DNA of 64,000 nucleotides from Rhynchonema sp. JSB1_4 (taxonomy: Eukaryota; Nematoda; Chromadorea; Monhysterida; Xyalidae), in contig JASAMV010008487.1 in assembly GCA_030248065.1 (NCBI GenBank), forward strand, positions 1-64,000, in the 5' to 3' direction. Shown here one piece after another: positions 25,601-36,900 of this stretch. The notes beneath the pieces are model-generated. The model was not told where the DNA came from and ran no database searches. It was given only the letters and a program-made list of their open reading frames with translations. The position numbers were made by a program, and so were the translations under genes. The number at the start of each line of letters is the position of its first letter. Positions within the stretch are counted from its first letter, which is position 1.

Positions 25601-28600
25601 TCGGTGTCGAACTGCTGTGCGAAGCTTCAATAAGGGCCGCACAATAATAATCTCTTCAGAGCACAAATTCGCACACGCTGATTGGCTCATGCGCGTTCAG
25701 CTGGCGAAAATTTGTTGCGCGCCCAAAACTTTTTCTGTTTTCCAAGTTAACGGAGTGTAGGGCTTAGATCTAGAAATGTTTATGCTGATTCCATAAAAGT
25801 AACGTGTGACCAAGACAAAACGGACCAGGTGATCGGATATCACCAACTCAGTTACTGGCCCTAGAATTTAAGAAGCCTGCTACAAGTACAGATAATCCCA
25901 TTCTGGTCTCTTTTCCACACGCGTACAACAAAGATCTTGCCCACCAACTTCTTATCCCTGGGGTCATGCAGCCCCTGATGTTGGTTTCGTTTGAACATTT
26001 TCGCGCCGCAGATTTTGCATCGGAATTTCGGAATACGCATTCCTGCACTACCGGTGTGCGAATGCGCGTCGGAGACCCCACCGTCTGCGGTTGATTGCGG
26101 ACTGCCTGTGCCGGTGGACATATTGTGACCGGTTGCCGGGGCTGGGGACTCGGCCAATCTGCGTACCTGTGGAGATGTTTCATGTTGGGTTGCGTGATCT
26201 TTAGGCACCTGCGTTAATTAAGATTACGGTACCCACTTTTATTGGGAAGATTATTTTTTGGAGATTTACCCCGTTGCCAGATTAGCATCGATATCGAATA
26301 TGGCCAGGTTAATGCCTGGTACGTCTGTGATAGAGACCCGATAAAAACTTGTGTGCATTGAAGGGCATGATAACACCAGCAGTACGTGTGTATGGTCGGG
26401 AGATTGTCATGAGGTGTGTTTATTATCCAAATACCTATCACGAGAACGTTGGTCGGTACCAAGCTTTACCAAGCTTCGGCCAATTTTGACTGATGAGCGG
26501 TGCCCCAGGTCATCTTCAGTGCGTATATCAATGCACCAGATGGCTGCGTGGCTAAAATATGTAATAAATATGCTTCTTAAGAGGTGGTGGTACTTTTCGA
26601 CAATGTGCGCACCGTCGAAATAAGAAAATTACTCAAAATCATCACCTTGACTTGCAATTCTCCAGCTGGAGCCGATGTGGATAGTCCAACTGAATAGCGT
26701 TTATTCCCGGCCAAGGTCAGAATGTCGACCCGCTGATCTTTGTGGTAGTTGTGCAAATGTCGCGCTGCCGCAGAGCCCGTGCTGAAGTAGTAGTCTTTGC
26801 ACTTGCTGCACTTCAGTGTCTTGTGCGTCGGGTCGTGAGCCTGTGAAACATTTGTGGTGTTTTTTTTGGTCCGATAATCTGGTGCATTCACACCGATGAT
26901 CGCCTGACGCGCCACTGGGCTAAGAAATCTACGTTGAAACAAGCTTCAATGATGAAACCGCATTGAAGGAAACTTTGAGGATTTTTTTTAGTTTGCTGCG
27001 TCTCTTCAAGTACCGTTTTATGATAGTGTCGGTGCATTCAATCATGTTAACCCAATGCATCCTTGCAGACAGCGCAGAAACTTTTAACGCAGAAAGTTAT
27101 CAAATATGAATGTAAAAACTAAACAACCAACCCTGGCATGGTTGCCGTGCGCCGGCAGATCACAGATGGGGCATCGTTTGCAATCCCTGACTTGAAAAGG
27201 TGATGTTTCAACCTCACCACCAGTTTCGCTGTCCTGCTCGAACACGTCCATTTGAGACACGCCCGAATTCAGCACTAAAATGTTTGCATTAATCTGCAAT
27301 GGATAAATGAAAAAAGAACCGTAATGAGCCCGAACAGGTTGCTCTGTTCAATTCGGGGTGGCGTGGGAGCCAAACGAAATTTTGAAGAATATTGGAAATT
27401 TACTGATGGCATTAGGTAACTTCGACCACTATTCAGCTTTCTTTTAGGCGTTAGAAAGACCCTGATCAAAGTTGGTATCCTAATTAGCTCGGAATAAACA
27501 TAAAAAGCCACACACGACTAGGGAAGCCCGGACCGCCGAACTGATCAAGACAAGATTAATGTACGTAACCACATAAAATTATGAGAAATGAAAAAATGAA
27601 TGAAAACCAACCGGGACTTTGTAGCACAGCCTCAATAGCGGCTAAACTGGGTCCACTCGAAGGGGCTTTGCCCAGTGCACTACTGTTTGTGCTCACACTT
27701 TGGGGCGTAGTGGTGTCACGCGTCTGCACGAAGAAGTTTATGGTCACAGTGAATGAAAGAGTTTGCAATTTTTCTCAATTTTAGCGCAAGTTGATAATAA
27801 TATCCTGTGTTGTAGCATAGCACGTGTTATACGTACAGACAACGACTCGCGATCTGCGCGTATGCATAAAGCATAACAACGGCGGACGGGCAACTGAGCA
27901 AAGCACATTTGAGCAAGACCACTTTGAGCAAGTGAAAAAGAGCAGAGTCCAAAAAGAGCAACACCTAAAAACGAATAGGCCTAAGCCTAAGTCTAAGCCC
28001 AAACACAAAACTAATCTTAAGTGTAAGCCTAAACCTAAGCCTAAGCCTGATACCAAAATCAGCCTAAGCCTAAGCCAGTGAACAAAATAAGTGCTCTGCT
28101 CTTTTGGCCCTGCTCTTTTTCACTTGCTCACAGTGGTATTGCTCAAAATGTGCATTGTTCAATTGCCCGGCCACCAGAACAACATCAGCCACCCAGCTGC
28201 AAATGACACAAACAAAAAAGCCGATATTGTGTTGCGGCATGGTATATGTGCTCAACCCAACGAAAACGATTGCAACAGAAAAACATCAACACTCACACTG
28301 GCGGCACTGATCTTGGATGAGGCACGAATGCTGTTGCTGTCCACATAGTGACTGGATGTGATCGCAGCCGTTTTCGGTGAGATCACCTGTTGCTGTAAGG
28401 TGGTCGGGTAAACCATTGGTATAGCCAATGTATACAACACATTGTTTGACGTGTATAAGCATAGCGCGTGCTTTATTAGCAATGTCTGAGCCGCACAGCT
28501 GTGTATTATCGATTTTATTTGTGCGATGCACGCACAAACAGCACCGCAGCGCACGGCGCAGACTGGGAGCCAGATCCTAAACATATACTGTCGACTGTAT

Positions 28601-29431
28601 GTGCTCTACGTACAACACCGTAAATGAATTAGAATAAAAACAAAGCTTTATGAATATCATCACAAACACCGCAGTTCACGACTTGACAGTCACCGTTTTA
28701 GTAAAAGTTTTATAAATCTAAAAAGACGGCAAGAACCGAAATTGGCGCCATACCCGTTGTTGCGAAGATGGTTGTCGTTCCAACAGCGGTTTCGACTGCG
28801 ACAAAGCTGACATACACAGGTTCTCAAGTTCGGCCTCTTTTGCTTTATGGAACTCCATGGCGCCCTGAAAGTGTCGTAGTTTTCAAGTTTAGTAGTTTTT
28901 GTTCTATTTCGGATTGATTTCATCAGTTTTAGGTTGATAGAAGCTTTGTTAGATTCAAACGAACCTGCAGAATTGCGAAATTCGCGTGTCGTTCGTTGTA
29001 GTGCTCGCGAAATCGGGTCTCGGTCGGCAGCGCACGATTGCACCTCAAAGTAATTTAAAAAAATAGACTGTTTTATTTTATGGGAACACATGATAGTGTT
29101 GCTAAAACAGACAAATTCATTTGACAAGTGACCAAATGTCAAAAGAACAAGCAGTGAACAAACAGACCAAAAGGGCGACGGGAAAGTGCGATGTGATTCA
29201 ACAATTGTTTCAACCTTGCTATGCACAGTCGAGCTAGGAACAAACGACGAGAAAAAATTTTAAAAAAAACCAAAAAAAATATGAAACTCACACGCCACAT
29301 CGATACGGAAAGTACTGCAGATGGACGGCTGAGAGATGGGCGCGCATTTCGTGATCGTTGACGAATTTTGATCGGCATTCCTCGCACGGACACGTGACCT
29401 CGATGTTGTCGAAAGTGGTCGGTGATGGCAT
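22695..29431 (-). CDS. multi-C2H2 zinc-finger protein (13 exons, about 633 aa)
   Basis: Exons (minus): 29431-29292, 29043-28965, 28864-28754, 28392-28297, 27723-27612, 27274-27132, 26840-26646, 26208-25919, 25329-25224, 24959-24763, 24371-24173, 23473-23374, 22828-22695. Lengths sum to 1902 nt in phase; only the donor at 25918 (GTGGAA) is doubtful. Two classical fingers open the protein (CPCEECRSKF...H, YRCGVCNRALP...H). Three pairs follow, each a short atypical finger (CPIC, CKIC, CTIC, with HX3H) then a longer one (CSKC, CATC, CSVC). The tail has VKQEPLD, a classic SUMO-acceptor motif, and ends DSDSN. The role is presumably nuclear nucleic-acid or chromatin binding. The paired-finger layout recalls the MEP-1 type of nematode/insect chromatin proteins, but I cannot confirm orthology. 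ATG 29431 is used since an upstream in-frame TTG is not a credible start. Introns carry at least three repeats. Confidence 0.85.
23024..23251. mobile_element. CTCCG-family MITE, copy 2, in zinc-finger intron 12
   Basis: Matches the copy at 7302-7530 (gttgcctgatccg, ctaacacacgcataacgagc, ggatcaggcaacgcgtttg). The right end CTAAAGTATTGCCGGAG is followed by TA. The left end is eroded. Confidence 0.65.
23650..23762. repeat. GTCGTCAA-family MITE relic
   Basis: Runs from acgtcaactcaagtggtcag to gagtcgacgacaatgctaaa. The inner gagaaattatacatagg matches the relic at 40369. It directly abuts the hairpin MITE that follows. Confidence 0.45.
23764..24031. mobile_element. hairpin MITE (ATTTCTAATTTCG ends), copy 2, in zinc-finger intron 11
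   Basis: The ends agtaaatttctaatttcg and cgaaattagaaatttact are a perfect inverted pair. The arms carry gaggcaggcaacaagctcaa and its complement. Better preserved than the copy at 9567-9841. Confidence 0.8.
27881..28172. mobile_element. palindromic element carrying TTAGGC repeats, copy 1
   Basis: The arms gcacatttgagcaagaccac / tttgagcaagtgaaaaagag and their inverted counterparts flank an interior of degenerate TTAGGC units (cctaagcctaag, gcctaaacctaagcctaag). TTAGGC is the nematode telomere repeat. It lies in intron 4 of the zinc-finger gene. An inverted copy sits at 53299-53579 and a diverged one near 52350. Confidence 0.8.
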
Positions 29432-29434
29432 TAT

Positions 29435-30980
29435 CGATCGATTGTTTGGATATCGATAATAAGTTGACAAGGGTTGATCAAAATCGATTGATGTCTGTCA
29501 ATCGGAATGAATTATTGACGAGAAACGATTATTGTGGAGCGATTTCCACCTTGAATGAGGGGGCTGAAAAAACAGAATGTTTGTGATTTGAACAAGAACA
29601 ACCAACGCATGTTTGGAAAGCTATTTCACCTCACGAATTAAAAAAACCCGTGTGGTGTAAAATCGAAATTTTCATTAATTTACATTTGTGTTTGAAATTT
29701 CCCTTTGATTGATTGCTGAAGAACAGATGTACAGAAACAAGCATCCCAATGTTCAACTAAGAAATATTAGCTAACATAGAAACATTTGTTGTCCGATAGT
29801 TTGTTATTTCATCACCAAAAGTGAAACTGAAACGAACAATATAATTGAAATGTGAGACGAAACGTTCGAAAAACAGCAGAACAAACGAAACGCGAGATGA
29901 TGAACGCAAAAACATAAATAACCAAAACAACCTAATGTTTAATGGTTAGATGGCGACACACATTGAACGTTGAATCAATGTTATACGCTGGAGAAACAGA
30001 CAGACTGACAGACAAGGCAAAGGCAGGCACACACGCACACAGGCAAGGCAAGCAGCAGCTTTGACAACACAACACACACATTAGACTTGAGTGCTTTGGG
30101 TGGGTATGTGGGTGCATTGTAAATTTATTCATACCTACACAACTGAACCAACGTAAAGCACAAACGACTATCTCTGTCTGTCTAACATTATACGATCGCT
30201 TGCAGATGTTGTGGGTTTGTGTGTATGTGTCGTGCTGTGCTTGGGTGCCCCTTTTTGCCTATATTGCACAAGAATTGAACGTTGTTGCTTGTGCTATTCA
30301 AGTCGTCACATACTTCACTGTTTAGGTCTATTGGTTGCTTGGTTAGGTGACTTATGTGTACATGTACACACGATGAGAATGCTTTTTTCGAACATGCGAT
30401 TACTGACCATCCGAGCCCAGAATCAAATGAAATCTATGTATAGCACGTTATTCGCACAAGGTGTCTGGGTTGTGCTGGGCTTCAGTTCATGACACTGGAC
30501 TGAGCCAAGCCTGCCTGATGTGCTATTATTAGTTTAGCCATTGTTTTTGCACATGAGTGTTTTCTGCAACGACAGAGTTCAGTCTCAGAATACGTGCTTT
30601 GAATTGAACACGCAAATTTTGCCGTGACAATTTTTGTGCGTCCATGCGCGATCAAAATTTTGCTCGACATGCAAACACGAAAACGTATTGCAACATAATC
30701 ATTTGCAATCGATAAAAATATAATTGAATCAACAACGGTTTCTGACAGAGTTAATCGTCCAAACAGGTTAACATAGGTGTCATCGCCCAAATTTGTGAGG
30801 GTGTGATTAACAACTTGAAGTGGAGGTTATTTTATTGCTGAATTTAATCATCAAACATTAAAAATATCACATATCAGTAACCGTAAAGATCAGGTAACGA
30901 TAATCTCCATTGTGGGTATAAACAACAATAATGTGTCCACCCCCTATGCAATGAATCATACGCAGAATCCCAGAATTATA
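29435..30980. other. intergenic region between the zinc-finger and fusogen-like genes
   Basis: About 1.55 kb separates the fusogen-like stop (30987) from the zinc-finger start (29431), both on the minus strand. It should hold the zinc-finger promoter. 30010-30090 is CA/GA-rich. No exon was recognised. Confidence 0.4.
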
Positions 30981-30986
30981 TTTTCC

Positions 30987-33900
30987 TCACTTTGACACAA
31001 TATTATCATAAAACGACGAATCCTGCCACGCGCAGATCTGTGGGTATTTGGGTTCATTCATCACAAACAGGCTGCTGGACTGTGTACAACATGCATAATA
31101 TTGTGAAACATCACACAGGATCCACATTCTTAATGGCGGTGGCGCATTTCCACAACGGCCAAACGCAGTGTCTGACGAACGAGACAATCAACAAAACGCA
31201 CAACAGAATTGTCACAAATTTGAAGGCGATTGCGAGCTTGTCGGTGAACGTTGAAACATTAGTCGACCAGTTGACCGGGTTGATCAAATCGAGAATATTT
31301 TCCGAGTCCTGGTTGCAGTCGGGACAGTGACCCTGACGCGAGGTCCAGTCCAAACCGGGCACCTCGAACCAATAGAGGGGCTCGTGGTGGAACTGAGATG
31401 ATGTTTCAATCTTTTATGTTTTCTTTCAATCTCAGCAAGAAACTTGCGGTGATCAGGTTTTGGTCGCGTGAAGTTGTACGATCAAAAACTTTGGTATTGA
31501 AAGATAGCTTATATTTATGTCGTCAACTGTCGTCGTCAAAACGCAGTCCTAGTGCCATGTAATTGCTTGCGCTCATTCAAGGCTGCTTAGCTTGACGACT
31601 TAAAGGGCTCGGGACATAACCGAAGGAAGGGTAGCAGGACATGTTGTTACATACCGTTGGAAAGCATTCCGACAGCCTATGTCACGCACAAATTTTAAGC
31701 TCCTTGGAGGTTCGCTATCTCTTGGTAGAGCGATTTTTCGTTCCAGAAAAAAGTAGATTGTTTCACAAATTGGAACGACCGGTGCAGAAACCCCAAATGA
31801 GTTGAAAGTCAAGTAACACGTGGATAGGATTACAACAGCTTCTGGATAACTTATCATGAGAACTTCAGTCGCTCAAAGCATTGCTTCACTCGGTGAGGGT
31901 GCGAAATGTTCCAAAAATCGGCCACATTTTTCGAAAACACAAGTTTGTCTCTAAATTTTGAGGCCGCGCTTTGTGCTGCAGAAATGAAAGTGCAACAGAA
32001 AAATAGAGCGTTTTCGAAAGTACCAGAAAATAAGGTTTTTAAATTTGGAAACACTTAGATAGTGGCGTGACAGGCCGAAAAAGACCTAAAAATTTCCCCT
32101 AAACTGCATAGTTGCATTCATTGACGGAAATGTGATGTAAATAAGCCACGTATTGCATTGCATTGGAAGCGAGAAAGACAGATAAACGCACAGTCCAACA
32201 ATCTAGACGAGTTTCAAGACTTCAAACTCCATGGACCGGCTGCTGCAGCTATGCCAACCTGAATAAGATATTTGGCTATAATTCGTTACTGTTAACGACT
32301 ATTGCACATTTGATAGCACCATCTGATGTAGCTTTAAAGTAGCTATCGAACGATGTATAACATGCCCATACTATCTCTTGCTATGGACAAGAAACGGTCA
32401 AAATTCCGAAATCGCACACGGTGACGTGACGGTTCATTCCAGAATCATCAAAAAAGCAATTTTTTAGCCTCTGCCCTTAAGCGTAAGAATTAATTGGGGC
32501 TTGTTATATATCGTTCGAAAGCTACTCCCGAGACACATTGTTTGGTGCTGTCACATTTACAATAGCTGTTAACAGTAAGCATTTATCGCTGAATATCATA
32601 TTCAGGTTAGTATGGCTGCCCCGAGAGATCTGTAGACCTTGAGGTCTTCGGACCATGATAGATTGTTAAACCAGACGTTTCTCTCAATTTTTTGTTTCGA
32701 ATCCTATACAATCTGTGGCCTTTATGTGTCACAATTCTGGCGATGAATGTAACACCTAATTTAGCCGCAGTTTAATGGATTTTTAGGCCTGTCACGGAGC
32801 TAGCCATGAGTTAAAAAATTTAAAAACCTTATTTTCTGGTACTTTCGACGATGCTCTATTTCCCCATTTCATTATTATTTCCACAGCGCTAAGCGTGACC
32901 TCAAAATTTAGGGACAAACTTGTGTTATCGAAAAATAAGGCCGATTTTCGGAACGTTTCGCACCCTCACCGTGTGAAGCAATGGTTTGAGCGACTGAAGT
33001 TGTGATGGTAAGTTATTCCGAAGCTGTTGTAATCCTATCCACGTGTTACTTGACCTTCAACTCGTTTGGGGTTTTTGCACCGGTCGTTCCAATTTGTGCA
33101 AAAATTCAGTTTTTTCTGGAACGAAAAGTCCCTCTACCAAGAGATAGCGAATCTCCAAGGAGCTTAAAATTTGTGCGTGGCATAGGCTGTCGGAATGCTT
33201 TTCAACGGTATGTAACAATATGTCCTGCTATCCTTCCTTCTGTTATGTCCCGAGCCCTTTAAGGCCACTTTATACTTTGTCTCGTTGCGATACACGCAAC
33301 ATTTTCTGACGCGCTGATTGGCTGTTGGTCGCGCATGAGCCAATCAACGCGCACGAGAATGTTGCGTGTATCGCAACGAGACAAAGTATAAAGTGGCCTG
33401 TAGGCTGGTGATCTGCATTGACAACTAAACAATTAGCCAATACTCTGCGCGCACTACATGGATGCTTCCAAACACATACGACCAACGTGGTTTACAATAA
33501 TCAAAATTAGTGGTATCAACATTATGAAATATTCTCAGTACCCGTGGTGACCACAAGACCCGATTAGTCACCAATTTTAAGACCTCAATCTCATGCAGTA
33601 TGTTCGATCGGTTTTGAATAAACCATTTTCTAAATCAATCAGAAAGATCGATGCGTGTTATCTTTCCAACTTTCTAAACTGACCGAAATCTGCGCACGCG
33701 TTTTTTGACAACGCTTACCTCAACGATTCTACACTTTTCCTGATCGGCCCTTTCCGTCGGATACAAGCACAACGTTCGAGCGCCGTCCACAATGGCGGGC
33801 AGATGCACATACTGATGCTGGGGACGACTCGTGTTGGATGCGATGTGACAACTGAACTCCACCTCGGCGATGTTGTTGTCTGTAATGAACAAGTGCGTCA

Positions 33901-36900
33901 CGAAACATTTGTGTTGTTGTTAATTTTTTTAGTTGCGGGCATGACTATGGTGACCACAGAATTATGGGTTCGGTAATTTCGTGGGCTTGAATTGAACATA
34001 TTCATGTTTCGACCTGCTTTTACTGTCTCATTGGCCATGGTTAGTGTCACTGCGCTAAGCACCACACAGACACTTCAATAATGATTGTTGTTTCATGAGT
34101 CATCTATATCACACTTTTTCCCGCACTGTCGCGTGTAACCACGCCACTTTTCCTGTTAAACTACTGACCACTAGCTCATGCATTGCAACAATCAAACAAT
34201 CATAACTCCAGTATAGGTTTTAGACCAAAATCCAAAACTGATGTTTCAATCCCATTCAACGCACCCAGTATTTTTCCGACGAACGAGCCCTTTGAGTTGA
34301 GGAACGTAACATTGAGAAAGTGATTGGAGTGTTTATCGAGGCGAATTTTGCCGTAGAATTCTCCCACAAACGAATCGCTGTAGACAATTATGGGCAGACG
34401 CATTCGATCGATCGATAGGTCGACCTGGACACGGCTGGCTGGCTGATGTTTCACACATGGGCATGAGTGTAGTTGAATGTTATTCAAAGGTATTTTATAC
34501 ACTTCCATTGGCTTAGTGGTGACAGTAGATTCAGCTGTGCCCCATGCTTGATTTCTATTCGAAAGTAGCAGAAAATACTGGCCTCTGGCTTTGCGCGCGA
34601 ATAATGAACCTTAATAATCTGGTCGCAGGCCCATGCACCTGCCACCTGCATGATTGGCTGGGCTGGAGTACAATCATTGATACAGGCAAGCAACCTTTGT
34701 TTTAATTTGACTCGCACATGCACTCTGCGATGGGGAGTAGCGCAGGACTAAATGCTGACCGATGAAAAGGTGTTCATTGTCTGCGTATACGGTTCAAGGG
34801 AACTTTGAAAATTGCTGCTTTTCGTCTTGTCTGAGTTACATGGTTTTCAAATTTTATCTGACCGACTGAAAAATGCCTATAACCGCACCTCCACAAAATG
34901 GCTGACAGCATGCTGTAGTGTGACCATCCGTGGCCCGTTGCCCCCGTTCGATGGCCAAATCCTGAGATCACTCAGCCAGCGTTCAATGTCTTGGACGGGT
35001 CGACCCAGATCGTAACTGTTCAGCACGTCACCGTCGTTCGCCTTGTTCAGCCAGGCGTAGTGTTCGGCCAGAAACATCTCGCTGTACTCTTGTGCCGCAC
35101 AGTCATGCACGGCGATCCTGTGCGCCTGCTGCAGTTTGGCGTCGCCTTTGTAGATACGCCTGAATGAGGATTCAGGCGAAAAGTTGAGCATCAACGAAGT
35201 ATCGGACTTTATGTATGGTGCTCTGTGTCAACGTAGTTTCGCATCAGCAGAGTTGTACTGTTTTTGTCTTGGCGGCAATCTGCGACAGAGTTGTGAGCAA
35301 GTGCAAATTTCGACCAGTGTAAGACTACAGTGTTCATGGTGTCCATGTCCGGCGAAAGTTGATGATATGGTTCATCAATAATCGTGTCAAATTACCGTTT
35401 GGTCAGGTGGTTGTTCTTGACGAAAGGTGATCTCTACATACAGTATCTGCCCTGGTCATGGCAATCATGACCACGGTGTTTCTCGCAGTTGTGTGTCATT
35501 TTGTCTGGCAAGTTTTCATTTTGTTGGCACGACGTTCTGGTCGAAATTTGCGTCGTGGAGTAACGTGTCCGTCTGGTGCATTCGCACTGACGATGACCTG
35601 GTGCAGCAATACCGACCAGTGATAACAATTTACATTGACCAGCGATTTTATCTTTGGGTTAACAACCAAAATTGAAAAATCCATTTTTCTGCAACACATA
35701 CGAGATGAATCAAAACCCACCATTTCCCGTTATCTCCATTGCCTTCCCGTCTGAACCATCCCAACTTGTCCAGGTTCGTTTCATGTACCCCATTCACTGC
35801 AGGTCCCTGTCTCAGTCGAGATGACTCATTGAGCAGCGCAAAGTACCAGTTCTGCAGCCGGGGGTACGGCTGCGTGCCGGTGAGTTGCGCACGAATGTAG
35901 TTGCCCAGTTGGACATGCTGGAGAATTTATTTTTCTAATTTTTTACAAACATACACATTTTTTTATTTTTTGCTGTTATTGAATGGACCGTTATCAACTT
36001 TTAATCAGCAATCGCGGACGGAATCGGTGCTTGATAATCTCTGTGAAGACCGTATTGACAGAAATGCCAAACTAACTTTAACCAGAGATAAACTGATTGT
36101 ATTCAAGACGGAAAACCCCCCTGTTTGAAAGCCAAATAATGGCTCAGGGCGGTCTCGAACTCGAGCAGTCTCAATTATCACCCATTCAGTCAACCAGCCC
36201 ACTGCGCTACGGACACGCACCTGCACACTGTTCAACGGCACGCGCACACGTCTTGTCCACTGATGCAGTGTGTAATCGACTGTAAGCACAAACTGGGGAT
36301 GACCAATATGGATAGCGCGCGCCTGTGTGCCCTCCAGGGCCCGAACCTGTGCTTATAGTCTTACTGTATTTCTGATAGTCTCAAAATATTTTTGTGAAAT
36401 AAGAGAACGTTTATCATTCCACCGATAGCTCACCTTCACGCGACAACATGTGAGACACCTTGCATAGTGTCGTGTCGTGAACGTTAGAGGTGACGCGCGG
36501 GGGTCTGATGTTGAGTGGGAGCCTTAATTGATGAAAGGGGGGATTGTTGTGATTTGGTCTCACACGCAATCCCCTCAAAAGCGCCCTGAGCACTCTGCAG
36601 TTGGACGAGACAGTCAAGCGTGGAGGATTTTCAGGTTGCGAGAAAGATATAACTATGGGTGGAATTTTCGAAACGGTGTAAAGGTCAGTTGGGCGTAAAG
36701 GTCGGTGTAAAGTTCGGTCGAAAGCTCGGTCGGCGTAGACGTGAAACATTGCCTGTTATTAACGTGGAGTGTTTCAAGTTTACACTGAGGTCTATCACAC
36801 TGAGCTGTCGACCGACATTTCCACCGACCTTTACACCCAACTGACCTTTACACCGTTTCGAAAATATCACCCTATATAATGGAAGGCCCCCGTTTGCTGA

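Noticed and set aside
27901..28080. Lys/Pro-rich frame (KPKPKSKPKHK type)
   Set aside because: Translation of the degenerate TTAGGC run inside a repeat element, not a protein.
28690..29226. 178-codon single frame on the minus strand
   Set aside because: It runs through zinc-finger exons 2-3 and their introns in frames that destroy the second finger; the spliced model is consistent in phase and restores C2H2 spacing.
31600..33262. Two matching 85-codon frames in mirror image
   Set aside because: They are the two arms of the TTAA fold-back element; no start context, domain or transposase signature.
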